64,000 nt of DNA, taken from the NCBI GenBank assembly GCA_039029135.1, contig JBCCGT010000023.1, forward strand, positions 1 to 64,000, in the 5' to 3' direction. The position numbers were made by a program, and so were the translations under genes. Of this stretch, positions 44,523 through 52,672 are shown piece after piece. The notes under the pieces are model-generated. The model did not search any database, was not told where the DNA came from, and saw only the letters and a program-made list of their open reading frames with translations. Within the stretch, counting starts at the first letter, position 1; every line of letters begins with the position of its first letter. Origin of the DNA: JALZVT01 sp039029135 (GTDB taxonomy: Bacteria > Pseudomonadota > Gammaproteobacteria > Pseudomonadales > Azotimanducaceae).

Positions 44523-47456
44523 ATGGCGCGCAGGTCGCGAACTCCAGGGACGGGCAGGTCAGGCGGACAGGCCGCGCGCCGGGCTGCGCTACTGCTGGCC
44601 GGCGCGCTGACCGCCGGCCCCGCAGCGGCGATGGACATGTTTTCCAACGTCGCATCGAGCCGTGGGCTGACCTACAACGGCATCACCTTCGGCGCCAGTT
44701 GGACGCCGGATGCCAACGGCGACGGCCGACCCGACGTCTGGTTCGGTAATCACAGTCAGACCCCGATTCTCTACCTGAGCAACGCTTCCGGCGGGTTCAG
44801 CCCCTCCAGCGCGATCAACGGGTCGGTTCTCGGTGATCTGCACGGCGGTTCGTGGGGCGACTTCAACGGCGACGGCAACGCGGATCTGTACATCACTGCG
44901 GGTGCCGTGAACGGCGGTGGCTCCGTCGCGAGCCGGCTGCTGATCAACAACGGCAGTCAGTTCACTGAAAGCGCCGCGGCCTACGGCCTCGACTATCCAC
45001 TCGGCCGCGGGCGTCACATCACCTGGTTCGACTGGAACGAGGACGGCTATCTCGACGCGATCGTCGTGAACAACAACGACCGCACGGACCCGCCCGATGC
45101 AGACTCGGCCGTGTTTACCTTCAATCCCGGCAACAACCGCTTCGACCAGGAAAGCTGGCAGATACGCGAGGACGATAACCAGACGTTTGCGCTGCTGACG
45201 TTCAACAACCCGTCCCTGGCCGGCAACCTGCCCGCGTTTATCATGATGCTGCGCAAGGGCGGCGAAGGGCCCGACCGCTCCTACAGCTACGACACCAACG
45301 GCATCGACGATGTCACCGCCGCGTTCGGCATCAACGACGAGGCTTGGCTAAACGACGCGGCCGTCGGCGATTTCGACAACGACGGCGATCAGGATCTGAT
45401 CACCGGCAGCGCCAACGGCCTCTTCTTCTATGAGCAGCGCCCGGCGGGATTCATCGCCAGCAGCGTCGGCCTAAACAGCGATCGAGTCGTCTACTTGACG
45501 CCCGGGGACTTCGACAACGACGGCTGGCTCGACCTCTACGTCGCGCGTGGCCACACCGGCCAGGACACCAACCTGTCGAACGAGCTATTCCTCAACGACG
45601 GCGACGGGACGTTCACGCAGCTCAACGACTCGAGCGTCGCCGGCACGAGCGTCGGCTTCGTCTCGGGCGCGACGCGCGTCGACTACAACAACGACGGGCT
45701 GCTCGATGTGCTGTTGGTCAATGGCGACAACTGGTTCGTGCCGAACTCCGTCGGCGAGGGCTCACCGACACAGTTGCTCGAAAACCAACTCTCGAATGGC
45801 AACCACTGGCTGAAGATCAAGCTCGTGGGCACCCAATCCAATAGAGACGGCATCGGAGCGACGGTGCGCGTAACCGCGGGCGGCCTGACCCAGATGCGCG
45901 AACAGAACGGCGGCGTGCATTCACGCAACCAGGACGACGCGCGCCTGCACTTCGGTCTGGGGAATGCGAGCAGCGTGGGGACGATCGTCGTGGAGTGGCC
46001 GAGCGGCAACGTGCAACAGCTCAACGGCATCGCGGCAGACCAGATTCTGACCATCACCGAGAACGGCGGCAGCGGCGGTAACGTTGCACCGGTCGCGAGG
46101 ATCACTACCTCCCCCGGCGCAACCCCCCTCGACGTCGATTTCGATGGCAGCACCTCGTCCGATGCGGACGGCAGCATCACCGACTGGAGCTGGGACTTCG
46201 GCGACGGCAACGGCGGCAGCGGGGCCACCGTCAGCCACAGCTACGCGGCGGACGGCACCTATACCGCGAGCCTCACGGTCACGGACAACGACGGCGCGAC
46301 CAACACCGCGACGCTGTCGATCGTAATCAATTCAGACACCAGCTCGAACGTCCAGGCCAGCCTGAGCAACGTCGACGCCGGCGCGAAGAAGGCGCGTCAG
46401 GAACGCATGCTGGACACCGACAGCGGCGGCGCCCAGATCCTCTCCTCCTTCTGGTCGAACAACGGCAGTAACAGCACCGCCTGGGCGACCGTGGAACTTG
46501 CCAACCCCGCGACCATTGTCGAGGTGCGCATCGCGACCCGACGCAATCGGGCGCACGAGCTGACGTTCGAGATCGGCGATCAGCTCGATAGCGGCCGGGT
46601 CACCGGCGGCGCGATCAACAGCTGCTCTAAGCCCAACCAGGGCAGCGGCGCAGAGCCCGACGAGCTGTACGTCTGCACGCTGAGTGTCGCCAGCAGCGGC
46701 CGCTATCTCACCGTCAGCACTAACCTGGATAGCCTGCGCATCTACGGACTCGAGGTCTGGACCAACAGCGAGGGTCCGGGCAACAGCCCGCCAAACGCGA
46801 GCTTCAGCGTCACCACCACCCTGCTGACGGTCGACTTCGACGCCAGCGCCTCGAACGATGCGAACGGCATGATCACGGCCTGGGACTGGAGTTTCGGCGA
46901 CGGCGCGAACGACAGCGGCGAGCAGGTGACGCACGCCTACGCGGCAAACGGCACCTATCAGGTCACGCTGACGGTCACCGACGACGAAGGCGGCACGGAC
47001 TCCGAGACCATGGCCGTCACGGTCAACGACGGCAGCGGCGGCGGCTCGGCGCTGTCCCTGACGATCGCGGCAGTGGGTTCTTCAGGCGGCAGCCAGAGCA
47101 AGATCAACGACACCCTGACCGACGGCTCGCAGGATCTCTCCAGCTTCTGGAAGAGCACGACCGCGGGTCGCTGGTTCACGATCGACCTGGGTGCGCCGCG
47201 GACCGTGACAGAGATTCATCTGGGCCCCAAGGCGAATAAGAACTCGACCATCAACTTTTACGCGGGCGACACGCTGACCGCGGAAGGTCGGGTGGATGGG
47301 CCACTGAATCAGGATTGCTATATACCGATCAGCGGCTCAGGCTCTGCACCGAGCGCGCTGTCGGTGTGCGCGGTGAGTCTGCCGGTTGCCCGTTACATCA
47401 CCATAGAGGCGTCGAGCTCGGTCCTGCGCATGTACGGCATCGAGGTCTACGAATAG
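44523..47456 (+). CDS. Secreted FG-GAP/UnbV protein with PKD and cysteine-pair discoidin-like modules
   Basis: A 977-residue paralogue of the preceding protein, essentially its short form. Signal peptide (AALLLAGALTAGPAAA), FG-GAP calcium-loop repeats (DANGDGRPDVW, DFNGDGNADLY, DFDNDGDQDLI, DFDNDGWLDLY, DYNNDGLLDVL), ASPIC/UnbV at about 428-513 (SNRDGIGATV, LHFGLG, VEWPSG). Then PKD, discoidin-like module, PKD, and a second discoidin-like module ending the protein with YGIEVYE. The cysteine pairs are in CSKPNQGSGAEPDELYVC and CYIPISGSGSAPSALSVC. The ATG has GGGGA about seven bases upstream. Calcium and glycan binding are inferred from the domains; no enzymatic motif is visible. Confidence 0.86.
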   Translation: MARRSRTPGTGRSGGQAARRAALLLAGALTAGPAAAMDMFSNVASSRGLTYNGITFGASWTPDANGDGRPDVWFGNHSQTPILYLSNASGGFSPSSAINGSVLGDLHGGSWGDFNGDGNADLYITAGAVNGGGSVASRLLINNGSQFTESAAAYGLDYPLGRGRHITWFDWNEDGYLDAIVVNNNDRTDPPDADSAVFTFNPGNNRFDQESWQIREDDNQTFALLTFNNPSLAGNLPAFIMMLRKGGEGPDRSYSYDTNGIDDVTAAFGINDEAWLNDAAVGDFDNDGDQDLITGSANGLFFYEQRPAGFIASSVGLNSDRVVYLTPGDFDNDGWLDLYVARGHTGQDTNLSNELFLNDGDGTFTQLNDSSVAGTSVGFVSGATRVDYNNDGLLDVLLVNGDNWFVPNSVGEGSPTQLLENQLSNGNHWLKIKLVGTQSNRDGIGATVRVTAGGLTQMREQNGGVHSRNQDDARLHFGLGNASSVGTIVVEWPSGNVQQLNGIAADQILTITENGGSGGNVAPVARITTSPGATPLDVDFDGSTSSDADGSITDWSWDFGDGNGGSGATVSHSYAADGTYTASLTVTDNDGATNTATLSIVINSDTSSNVQASLSNVDAGAKKARQERMLDTDSGGAQILSSFWSNNGSNSTAWATVELANPATIVEVRIATRRNRAHELTFEIGDQLDSGRVTGGAINSCSKPNQGSGAEPDELYVCTLSVASSGRYLTVSTNLDSLRIYGLEVWTNSEGPGNSPPNASFSVTTTLLTVDFDASASNDANGMITAWDWSFGDGANDSGEQVTHAYAANGTYQVTLTVTDDEGGTDSETMAVTVNDGSGGGSALSLTIAAVGSSGGSQSKINDTLTDGSQDLSSFWKSTTAGRWFTIDLGAPRTVTEIHLGPKANKNSTINFYAGDTLTAEGRVDGPLNQDCYIPISGSGSAPSALSVCAVSLPVARYITIEASSSVLRMYGIEVYE

Positions 47457-47478
47457 CTCGGCACTTTACGCGGCGCGG

Positions 47479-47498
47479 CGCGGCGTAGAGTCGCCGCG
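47479..47498. terminator. GC-rich hairpin between convergent genes
   Basis: CGCGGCG, a 6-base loop, CGCCGCG in the 63-base space between the stop codons at 47456 and 47520. There is no T-run, so assignment as a terminator is tentative. Confidence 0.3.
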
Positions 47499-47519
47499 AG
47501 CGCCGGCACTATCGGCGTG

Positions 47520-48416
47520 CTACCAGTCGTGGTCCTGCGCGTAGCCGGCACGGATCAGTTCGTCACCTGCGATGCGCACAAACTCACGGCGCTGCGCCGC
47601 ACTCCACTTCTCCCAGTGGCCGGTCGGCCTGAAACCCTTGGGCGCGGCGACGTGATTGCTCCAGTCGACGCTGCCGGCTTCTGACATGGTGGACGAACCT
47701 ATCACTTCGATGTCGCCCTGGGACTCGAACGGATAGGCATCGACGTCGAGATCGAAGCGCCGGCAGGCCTCGCGCACAAACTGATCGGGAGCATCGAGGA
47801 TGTCCTCGAACTTCACCAGCCAATAGTCCTCGCGGTCGTGGGACGCGACGAAATCCAGCATGGTGCGCGCGCTCTGCGCCCAGCGCTCGCAGACTTCGCC
47901 AAACTTCATCTTCGGCCAGGTGCGCGTTGTGGAGCTGACGAGATCGCGGCCGTCCCGCATCAAGAGCAGCAGGCGCTCGACTGGAAACACGACAGGAAAG
48001 CGCTCGAACGACTTCATCGAGGTTTCCTTGATAAGCACCGTCTGTGCCGCATCGGCAAAAGAGTACAGATAGTGCGTGAAAGCGCCGCCGAAGATCGCCA
48101 GAAAGTCGTCCTGACCCATACGATCGGTGTTCTGGTGGTAGCCGCGGAAGAAGTTCTCAGTGAACGACAGCAGGTCATCCGTGCACTCGAGAAACGGCAC
48201 CTCCCACAGATCGTTGGGATGCGCGCACACGCCCGGATGCAGGGACAGCAGTTCTCCCACGTGAACGGTGCCTGCACGCGGCATCACGCCAAACAGCATG
48301 ATCGCCGGCGGGCGGTCGCCACGCATGCTGGCGGCCGCGCTCGCTGCCCCGGCGTTGACGCCGGCGTCAGCCGCATCCCGAATCACCCGCTTGCGTCGCA
48401 GGGGCGCAAATTTCAT
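47520..48416 (-). CDS. Sulfotransferase family protein
   Basis: A 298-residue protein with a PAPS-type loop in variant form, LFGVMPRAGTVHVGELLSLHP (about residues 39-59), and a 3'-phosphate-binding segment LLLMRDGRDLVSSTTR. The usual G-T-T of the loop is GTV here. An in-frame GTG at 48485 would overlap the sugar-transferase gene. The ATG at 48416 has GGAG eight bases upstream and is preferred. It lies downstream of, and probably co-transcribed with, the polyprenyl-phosphate sugar transferase, linking it to surface polysaccharide. Acceptor unknown. Confidence 0.8.
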   Translation of the reverse strand: MKFAPLRRKRVIRDAADAGVNAGAASAAASMRGDRPPAIMLFGVMPRAGTVHVGELLSLHPGVCAHPNDLWEVPFLECTDDLLSFTENFFRGYHQNTDRMGQDDFLAIFGGAFTHYLYSFADAAQTVLIKETSMKSFERFPVVFPVERLLLLMRDGRDLVSSTTRTWPKMKFGEVCERWAQSARTMLDFVASHDREDYWLVKFEDILDAPDQFVREACRRFDLDVDAYPFESQGDIEVIGSSTMSEAGSVDWSNHVAAPKGFRPTGHWEKWSAAQRREFVRIAGDELIRAGYAQDHDW

Positions 48417-48465
48417 AGCCAACGCTCCAGTTTGTCCGTGCGGTCGCCGAGTCGCTGCGGAACGC

Positions 48466-49875
48466 TCATGTCGCTCCTTCGCCACGCAGCACGACCGGTA
48501 TCAGATAGATCAGTATCTTGAAATCCAGGCGCAGCGACCATTCGTCGATGTACTTGAGATCGAGTTCCAGCCACTTGTCAAAGGATAGCTTGCTGCGACC
48601 CGAGATTTCGCGCAGACAGGCGAGTCCGGGGCGGACGCTGAAGCGGCGCCGCTGGATGGCCAAGCTAAACTGACCGACGTCGCGCATCGACATCGGCCGC
48701 GGGCCGACTAGGCTCATGTGGCCGCAGAACACGTTAAAGAGCTGTGGCAACTCGTCGATGCTGGTCCGACGCATCAGCTTGCCGATCCGGGTGACCCGCG
48801 GATCGTCCTCCATCTTGAAGATCGGTCCTGCCGCCTCGTTGAGGTGCTCTATCTTCGCCATGATCGCCTCGGCATCCTCGCGCATGCTGCGAAACTTGAT
48901 CATGGGAAAAGTGCGCTTATTGAGTCCGACGCGGCGCTGCACGAAGAACACGGGGCCTTTCGAATCCAATTTGATCGCTGCGGCGACGAGCGCGAAGAAC
49001 GGCGCCAGCAGGGTCAACGCGACCGCAGACGCGAGCAGATCGAACATTCGCTTCAGCAACAGGTTGCGCTCATCGAGCGCGACGGGCTCGATCGTCAGCA
49101 TCGGTACGTCGCCCACCTTCTGCAGGCTGACGTTGTCAGACTCGATGTCGTACAGGTCCGCCATGAAGCGCAGACAGATTGCCTGTTCCTCGCATTGCGC
49201 CACGACCTGCTGCAGGCTGCCAATGAGACTCCGCGGCAGGCAGACCACCACCTCGTCAATGACATGGGTTTCCAGAATCTCGCGGATCCAGTGGCTGCCA
49301 CGATAGACGCGCAGACCCTCGACCTCTTCCGGGCCGCGCTCCTCCATCGGGTCGAGCATTGCCACGACCTCGATCTGCCAGCCGGTGTGATCGCGATAGG
49401 TCTGTACCATGCGCCGGGCCCGCGCGCCGGAGCCAATCACAAGCACCTTGAGAAAGTTCTCCGGATGCTCGCGTCGCCCTTCGAGATACCACCAGCGCAG
49501 GAACAGTCGATTGATGAGCATGGTGACAAACAGCGCGGCCGCGGCGCTGCGCAGCACCCCCTCATCGAATGCCGGCGTGATGCCCGAGACATCGAACAAC
49601 AGGACAACCCCGGCGACGATCAGGCTGAAACGCGCGGCCGCGAAGGTCACATCGGCAATCGACTTGCCATGCAATTTGCTTTGCGTGTTCAGGGCGGCGA
49701 CGACGCCCGCCACAAATACCAGCAGCGTCATCCTGATGTGAACCAAGTACGACGCCGTATCGAGCAAGTCGAGCCAGTAGTATGTCGTCACGGTGACGAG
49801 ATAGGCCATCGGACACAGTAGTGCGTCCTGAACCATCAGCAGTCGGCGTAAGTAAGAAGCCTTAGCGACGCGCAT
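48466..49875 (-). CDS. Polyprenyl-phosphate sugar-1-phosphate transferase (exopolysaccharide initiating enzyme)
   Basis: Starts polysaccharide assembly by moving a sugar-1-phosphate from a nucleotide sugar onto undecaprenyl phosphate at the inner membrane. The 469-residue protein has N-terminal membrane segments (MAYLVTVTTYYW, MTLLVFVAGVVAAL and others), a central nucleotide-fold domain (VLVIGSGARARRM) and a C-terminal catalytic domain of the WbaP/GumD/PssY type. Its landmarks are KRMFDLLASAVAL (membrane-entry helix), KFRSMREDAE, RRTSIDELPQLFNV, LVGPRP and RPGLACLREISGRS. The sugar transferred (glucose, galactose or other) cannot be told. It is divergent from the export operon at 50590. Confidence 0.9.
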   Translation of the reverse strand: MRVAKASYLRRLLMVQDALLCPMAYLVTVTTYYWLDLLDTASYLVHIRMTLLVFVAGVVAALNTQSKLHGKSIADVTFAAARFSLIVAGVVLLFDVSGITPAFDEGVLRSAAAALFVTMLINRLFLRWWYLEGRREHPENFLKVLVIGSGARARRMVQTYRDHTGWQIEVVAMLDPMEERGPEEVEGLRVYRGSHWIREILETHVIDEVVVCLPRSLIGSLQQVVAQCEEQAICLRFMADLYDIESDNVSLQKVGDVPMLTIEPVALDERNLLLKRMFDLLASAVALTLLAPFFALVAAAIKLDSKGPVFFVQRRVGLNKRTFPMIKFRSMREDAEAIMAKIEHLNEAAGPIFKMEDDPRVTRIGKLMRRTSIDELPQLFNVFCGHMSLVGPRPMSMRDVGQFSLAIQRRRFSVRPGLACLREISGRSKLSFDKWLELDLKYIDEWSLRLDFKILIYLIPVVLRGEGAT

Positions 49876-50589
49876 ATCCGTTGCTTAGACCAGAAAAAAA
49901 CACCGGTCAAGAATACGGGCGCCGATAGCGCAATTGTAATTTCGATTGCCAATTCTTGATGCGCTTCACACGCTTGCGCCGCGGTTGGCCTTACATTGGC
50001 GCAACATAACGCTTAAGGGGCTGGTGTATACTTTTTTGGCTGCATGCGCAGGGCATGCTGCGAAGACGCTGGAAGCCGTAACGCAAGGACTCGCCGGGCG
50101 AATCGTCGCACAAACACGACGGTGAAGAATCGCGCAAGAACAGCGAAGATCTCGGCGAGCCAAGCGGCGACAGAAGCAGCGTAAAGAAGCAGCGCACGCG
50201 CAGCAACAGACCGGCAAGAAACGGTGCAAAGACAAGGTTCAAGCCGCAGACTTTCCCGGCAGGGGACTGACCCGGCGACTGACCCGGCGACTGACCCGGC
50301 GAAGAGCCCGGAGACAGGCTCAGATACCATTGCGCTGCCGGCACTGGACACCAGCCATCTTGCCACGCAGACGGTTAGCGTAACGGGCATATTCGGTTGC
50401 GAACCACCGGAGCGCTCAGCCGCCCGCGGCAGTCGCCGAGCAAGCCGCACGAAACTTCGTCACTGATGTGCGTCGAGCGACGGCAGGTCTGTGCAGACAC
50501 CCGCCTCTTGAGCAGTGGATAAAGGCTACGAGTGTTCTGACTGAGCCAGCGTGCGCGTCAGACGCCAGACCAGTTACAAGGACTTGATG
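49876..50589. other. Divergent intergenic region with a 12-base tandem repeat
   Basis: 714 bases between divergent polysaccharide genes. It contains an AT-richer stretch at 49880-50040 with a TATACT hexamer at 50027-50032 (a possible plus-strand -10 with no good -35) and a three-copy 12-base repeat at 50266-50301. Open frames crossing it are low-complexity and have no ribosome site or family match that I recognise. Confidence 0.45.
50266..50301. repeat. Tandem repeat, 12-base unit, three exact copies
   Basis: ACTGACCCGGCG occurs three times head to tail; a decayed fourth copy follows at 50302-50313. As 12 is a multiple of three, it reads as a four-residue repeat in any frame. Confidence 0.8.
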
Positions 50590-51255
50590 ATGATTCCCGA
50601 ACCCCGCAAGCACGCCACGCGTGTTGTTCCCCCCGCTCCTGCCTATCGCAACGGGTTCGCGTCCGCGCTGCTGCTGTTTGTCGCGGCTGTTATATCCGGC
50701 TGCGGCGCCGCGCCAGTCGTACAGAGTGGTGCATCGGATACACCCGCGGCACCCGCAGCGACGGCCGATGTCGGCGACTATCGCATCAGCCCTGAGGACG
50801 TCTTGGCGGTGTCGGTGTGGGGCGAGGAAGACTTAACCCGCGAGGTGACCGTTCGCCCCGACGGAGGATTTTCTTTTCCCCTCATTGGCGATACCCGTGC
50901 GGCCGGCATGACCGCGAGCGATCTAGCGGCGCGGTTGGGTGAGAGCTTGTCCGAGTTTATCCCGGACGCAGAGGTCAACGTCGCGGTCAAACAGATCAAG
51001 GGGCTGAAGGTCTTCGTGACCGGCCAGGTGAAGAAACCCGGCCAGTACCTGGTTGGCCGCTACGTCGACGTGCTGCAGGCGCTGACGCTGGCAGGCGGCC
51101 TGACGCCGTTCGCCGATCGGCGCAACGTGCGGATTCTGCGTCGCACCGATGCCGGCGAACAGATTTTCAACTTCGACTACCAGCGGGTACAGCGTGGTCA
51201 GTCGCTGGAACAGAACATTATCCTGCTGCCCGGCGATACGGTGATCGTGCCCTGA
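50590..51255 (+). CDS. Polysaccharide export lipoprotein (Wza-like, XrtA-type)
   Basis: Outer-membrane export channel component for exopolysaccharide. The 221-residue protein has a lipoprotein signal with lipobox VISGC (lipidated Cys at 38). A Poly_export domain follows (YRISPEDVLAVSVWGEEDLTREV...VRPDGGFSFPLIGDTRAAG), then a SLBB-type domain (VFVTGQVKKPGQY...ALTLAGGLTPFADRRNV). The ATG at 50590 lies seven bases after AAGGA; an adjacent ATG at 50587 is less well spaced. It is the first gene of the plus-strand export operon. Its size and gene order match exopolysaccharide clusters associated with XrtA/PEP-CTERM systems. Confidence 0.9.
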   Translation: MIPEPRKHATRVVPPAPAYRNGFASALLLFVAAVISGCGAAPVVQSGASDTPAAPAATADVGDYRISPEDVLAVSVWGEEDLTREVTVRPDGGFSFPLIGDTRAAGMTASDLAARLGESLSEFIPDAEVNVAVKQIKGLKVFVTGQVKKPGQYLVGRYVDVLQALTLAGGLTPFADRRNVRILRRTDAGEQIFNFDYQRVQRGQSLEQNIILLPGDTVIVP

Positions 51256-51265
51256 GTGCGGTCGA

Positions 51266-52651
51266 ATGACCACGACGAACGACACCACCGAAGTGATACG
51301 CGCAAGCCATTTGAATCGCCGCAGAGGTAGACCGTTGCCCATGATCTCCGTCAGCACCGGTGCCCGCCCGCTCGCGGGACAAATCGCGGCATCGCTCGCC
51401 GTTGCGCTGTGCCTGCCGACAGGCGCGCTGGCCGCGACCCAGATTGTGCCGTCGATCACGATTCAGACGGGATCGACCGACAGCGTCCGATTATCCAGCA
51501 CCGATCAGGAGGGCGCGGTCATCACCACCGGCACGGCCGGCCTGGTGGCGCGGACTGTGACTGAGACAACTGAAGTCCGCGGTAGCGCGAGCGTAAGCTA
51601 CACCGATTACGCCGGCGCAGACGACTCGGTGAAGGACATTGATTCCCAACAGGCAAGCGCTTTGCTGCGCAGAACGCTGCCCTCGATCAGCTATGGCGTC
51701 GTTGCCTCGTTTCGACGCGACGGTTTGCTGCGCCTGGAACGTGCGAGTCAGATACCGAACGCCGCGGACGTCCAGGAGCCCGAACCGATCGACTTTGCGG
51801 CCGTAGACGAGGGCGACGCCACGGGATTCGCAGACGGCGACATCGGCGGCGAGGACGAGATCGATGCCGTGGGATCCCAGATCCGGCGGCGCTTTCTGCA
51901 ATCATCGGAGTACGTGCAGTTCCGTCTCAACGATCGCAATCGACTCCGCGTGAGTCACAGCTACGCGCAGCGGAGTTTCGAAACCCAAGCCGAGCAGCGC
52001 GGCCTGCGCGAGAGCGACCGCCATACGATTGCGGCCGAGCTGTCGCACGACGTGGACGAACGGGATTCGTTGTCGGTGAATCTGTCGGCATCCGAGTTGA
52101 ATCCGCAGCAGTTCGCCACAGATACGTTCAATCAGTTTGCGCGCTATTACCAAGCGACGGTCGGCTGGAAAGCGCGCGTTACGCCCGTGTCGCGACTGAC
52201 GGCGCGAGTCGGCATCTCCTACGTCGACAGCGAGCGCAACAACGACACCGGTTTCGTCTTCATGCTGCAGGGCAGACGCCAGATGCCACGCGGCAACCTG
52301 TCCGCACAGCTTCGACGCGCAGTCCAACCGACGGCGTTTGGCCAGGTCGCGGCGACCGACCAGCTGATTCTGGGGCTCAGCCGGAAGTACAGCCAGCGAC
52401 TCAGCAGCTCGACACAGGCGCGCGGCCTGCGCCGCAACAAGACGCGCAGCGACGATGACCTGCAGCGTAGTCAGTTCAACTTCAGTCACGTGTTCGAGTA
52501 CAAGCTGGCGCGCGCCTGGTCGGCGCGCCTCGGCTATGAGTATCGCTGGGTCGATCGCGAATCGAGCGTTGCGGAAGATCAGGGGAAGAGTGACAGCCAC
52601 ACAGGCTACGTCGGCATTGCCTATCGACCGGTCATCGGCGGCGCAAACTAA
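51266..52651 (+). CDS. Outer-membrane beta-barrel protein of the exopolysaccharide locus
   Basis: A 461-residue exported protein. After a signal region (AASLAVALCLPTGALA, residues about 43-58) the sequence is rich in alternating polar/hydrophobic strands with aromatic ends (SASVSYTDYAG, RLRVSHSYAQRSF, LTARVGISYVDSERN, SARLGYEYRWVDRES). The ending, HTGYVGIAYRPVIGG, looks like a final barrel strand. Position between the export lipoprotein and chain-length determinant matches the uncharacterised barrel proteins of XrtA-type loci. A second possible start at 51341 would give a shorter N-terminal region. It is probably an outer-membrane export or secretion pore; the function is inferred from context. 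Confidence 0.75.
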   Translation: MTTTNDTTEVIRASHLNRRRGRPLPMISVSTGARPLAGQIAASLAVALCLPTGALAATQIVPSITIQTGSTDSVRLSSTDQEGAVITTGTAGLVARTVTETTEVRGSASVSYTDYAGADDSVKDIDSQQASALLRRTLPSISYGVVASFRRDGLLRLERASQIPNAADVQEPEPIDFAAVDEGDATGFADGDIGGEDEIDAVGSQIRRRFLQSSEYVQFRLNDRNRLRVSHSYAQRSFETQAEQRGLRESDRHTIAAELSHDVDERDSLSVNLSASELNPQQFATDTFNQFARYYQATVGWKARVTPVSRLTARVGISYVDSERNNDTGFVFMLQGRRQMPRGNLSAQLRRAVQPTAFGQVAATDQLILGLSRKYSQRLSSSTQARGLRRNKTRSDDDLQRSQFNFSHVFEYKLARAWSARLGYEYRWVDRESSVAEDQGKSDSHTGYVGIAYRPVIGGAN

Positions 52652-52672
52652 CAGTTAACAGCAGGGACAGTT

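Noticed and set aside
50224..50466. Possible 80-residue protein with TDPA repeats
   Set aside because: It arises from the 12-base tandem repeat, begins at a GTG without a ribosome site and has no known family; coding status unsupported.
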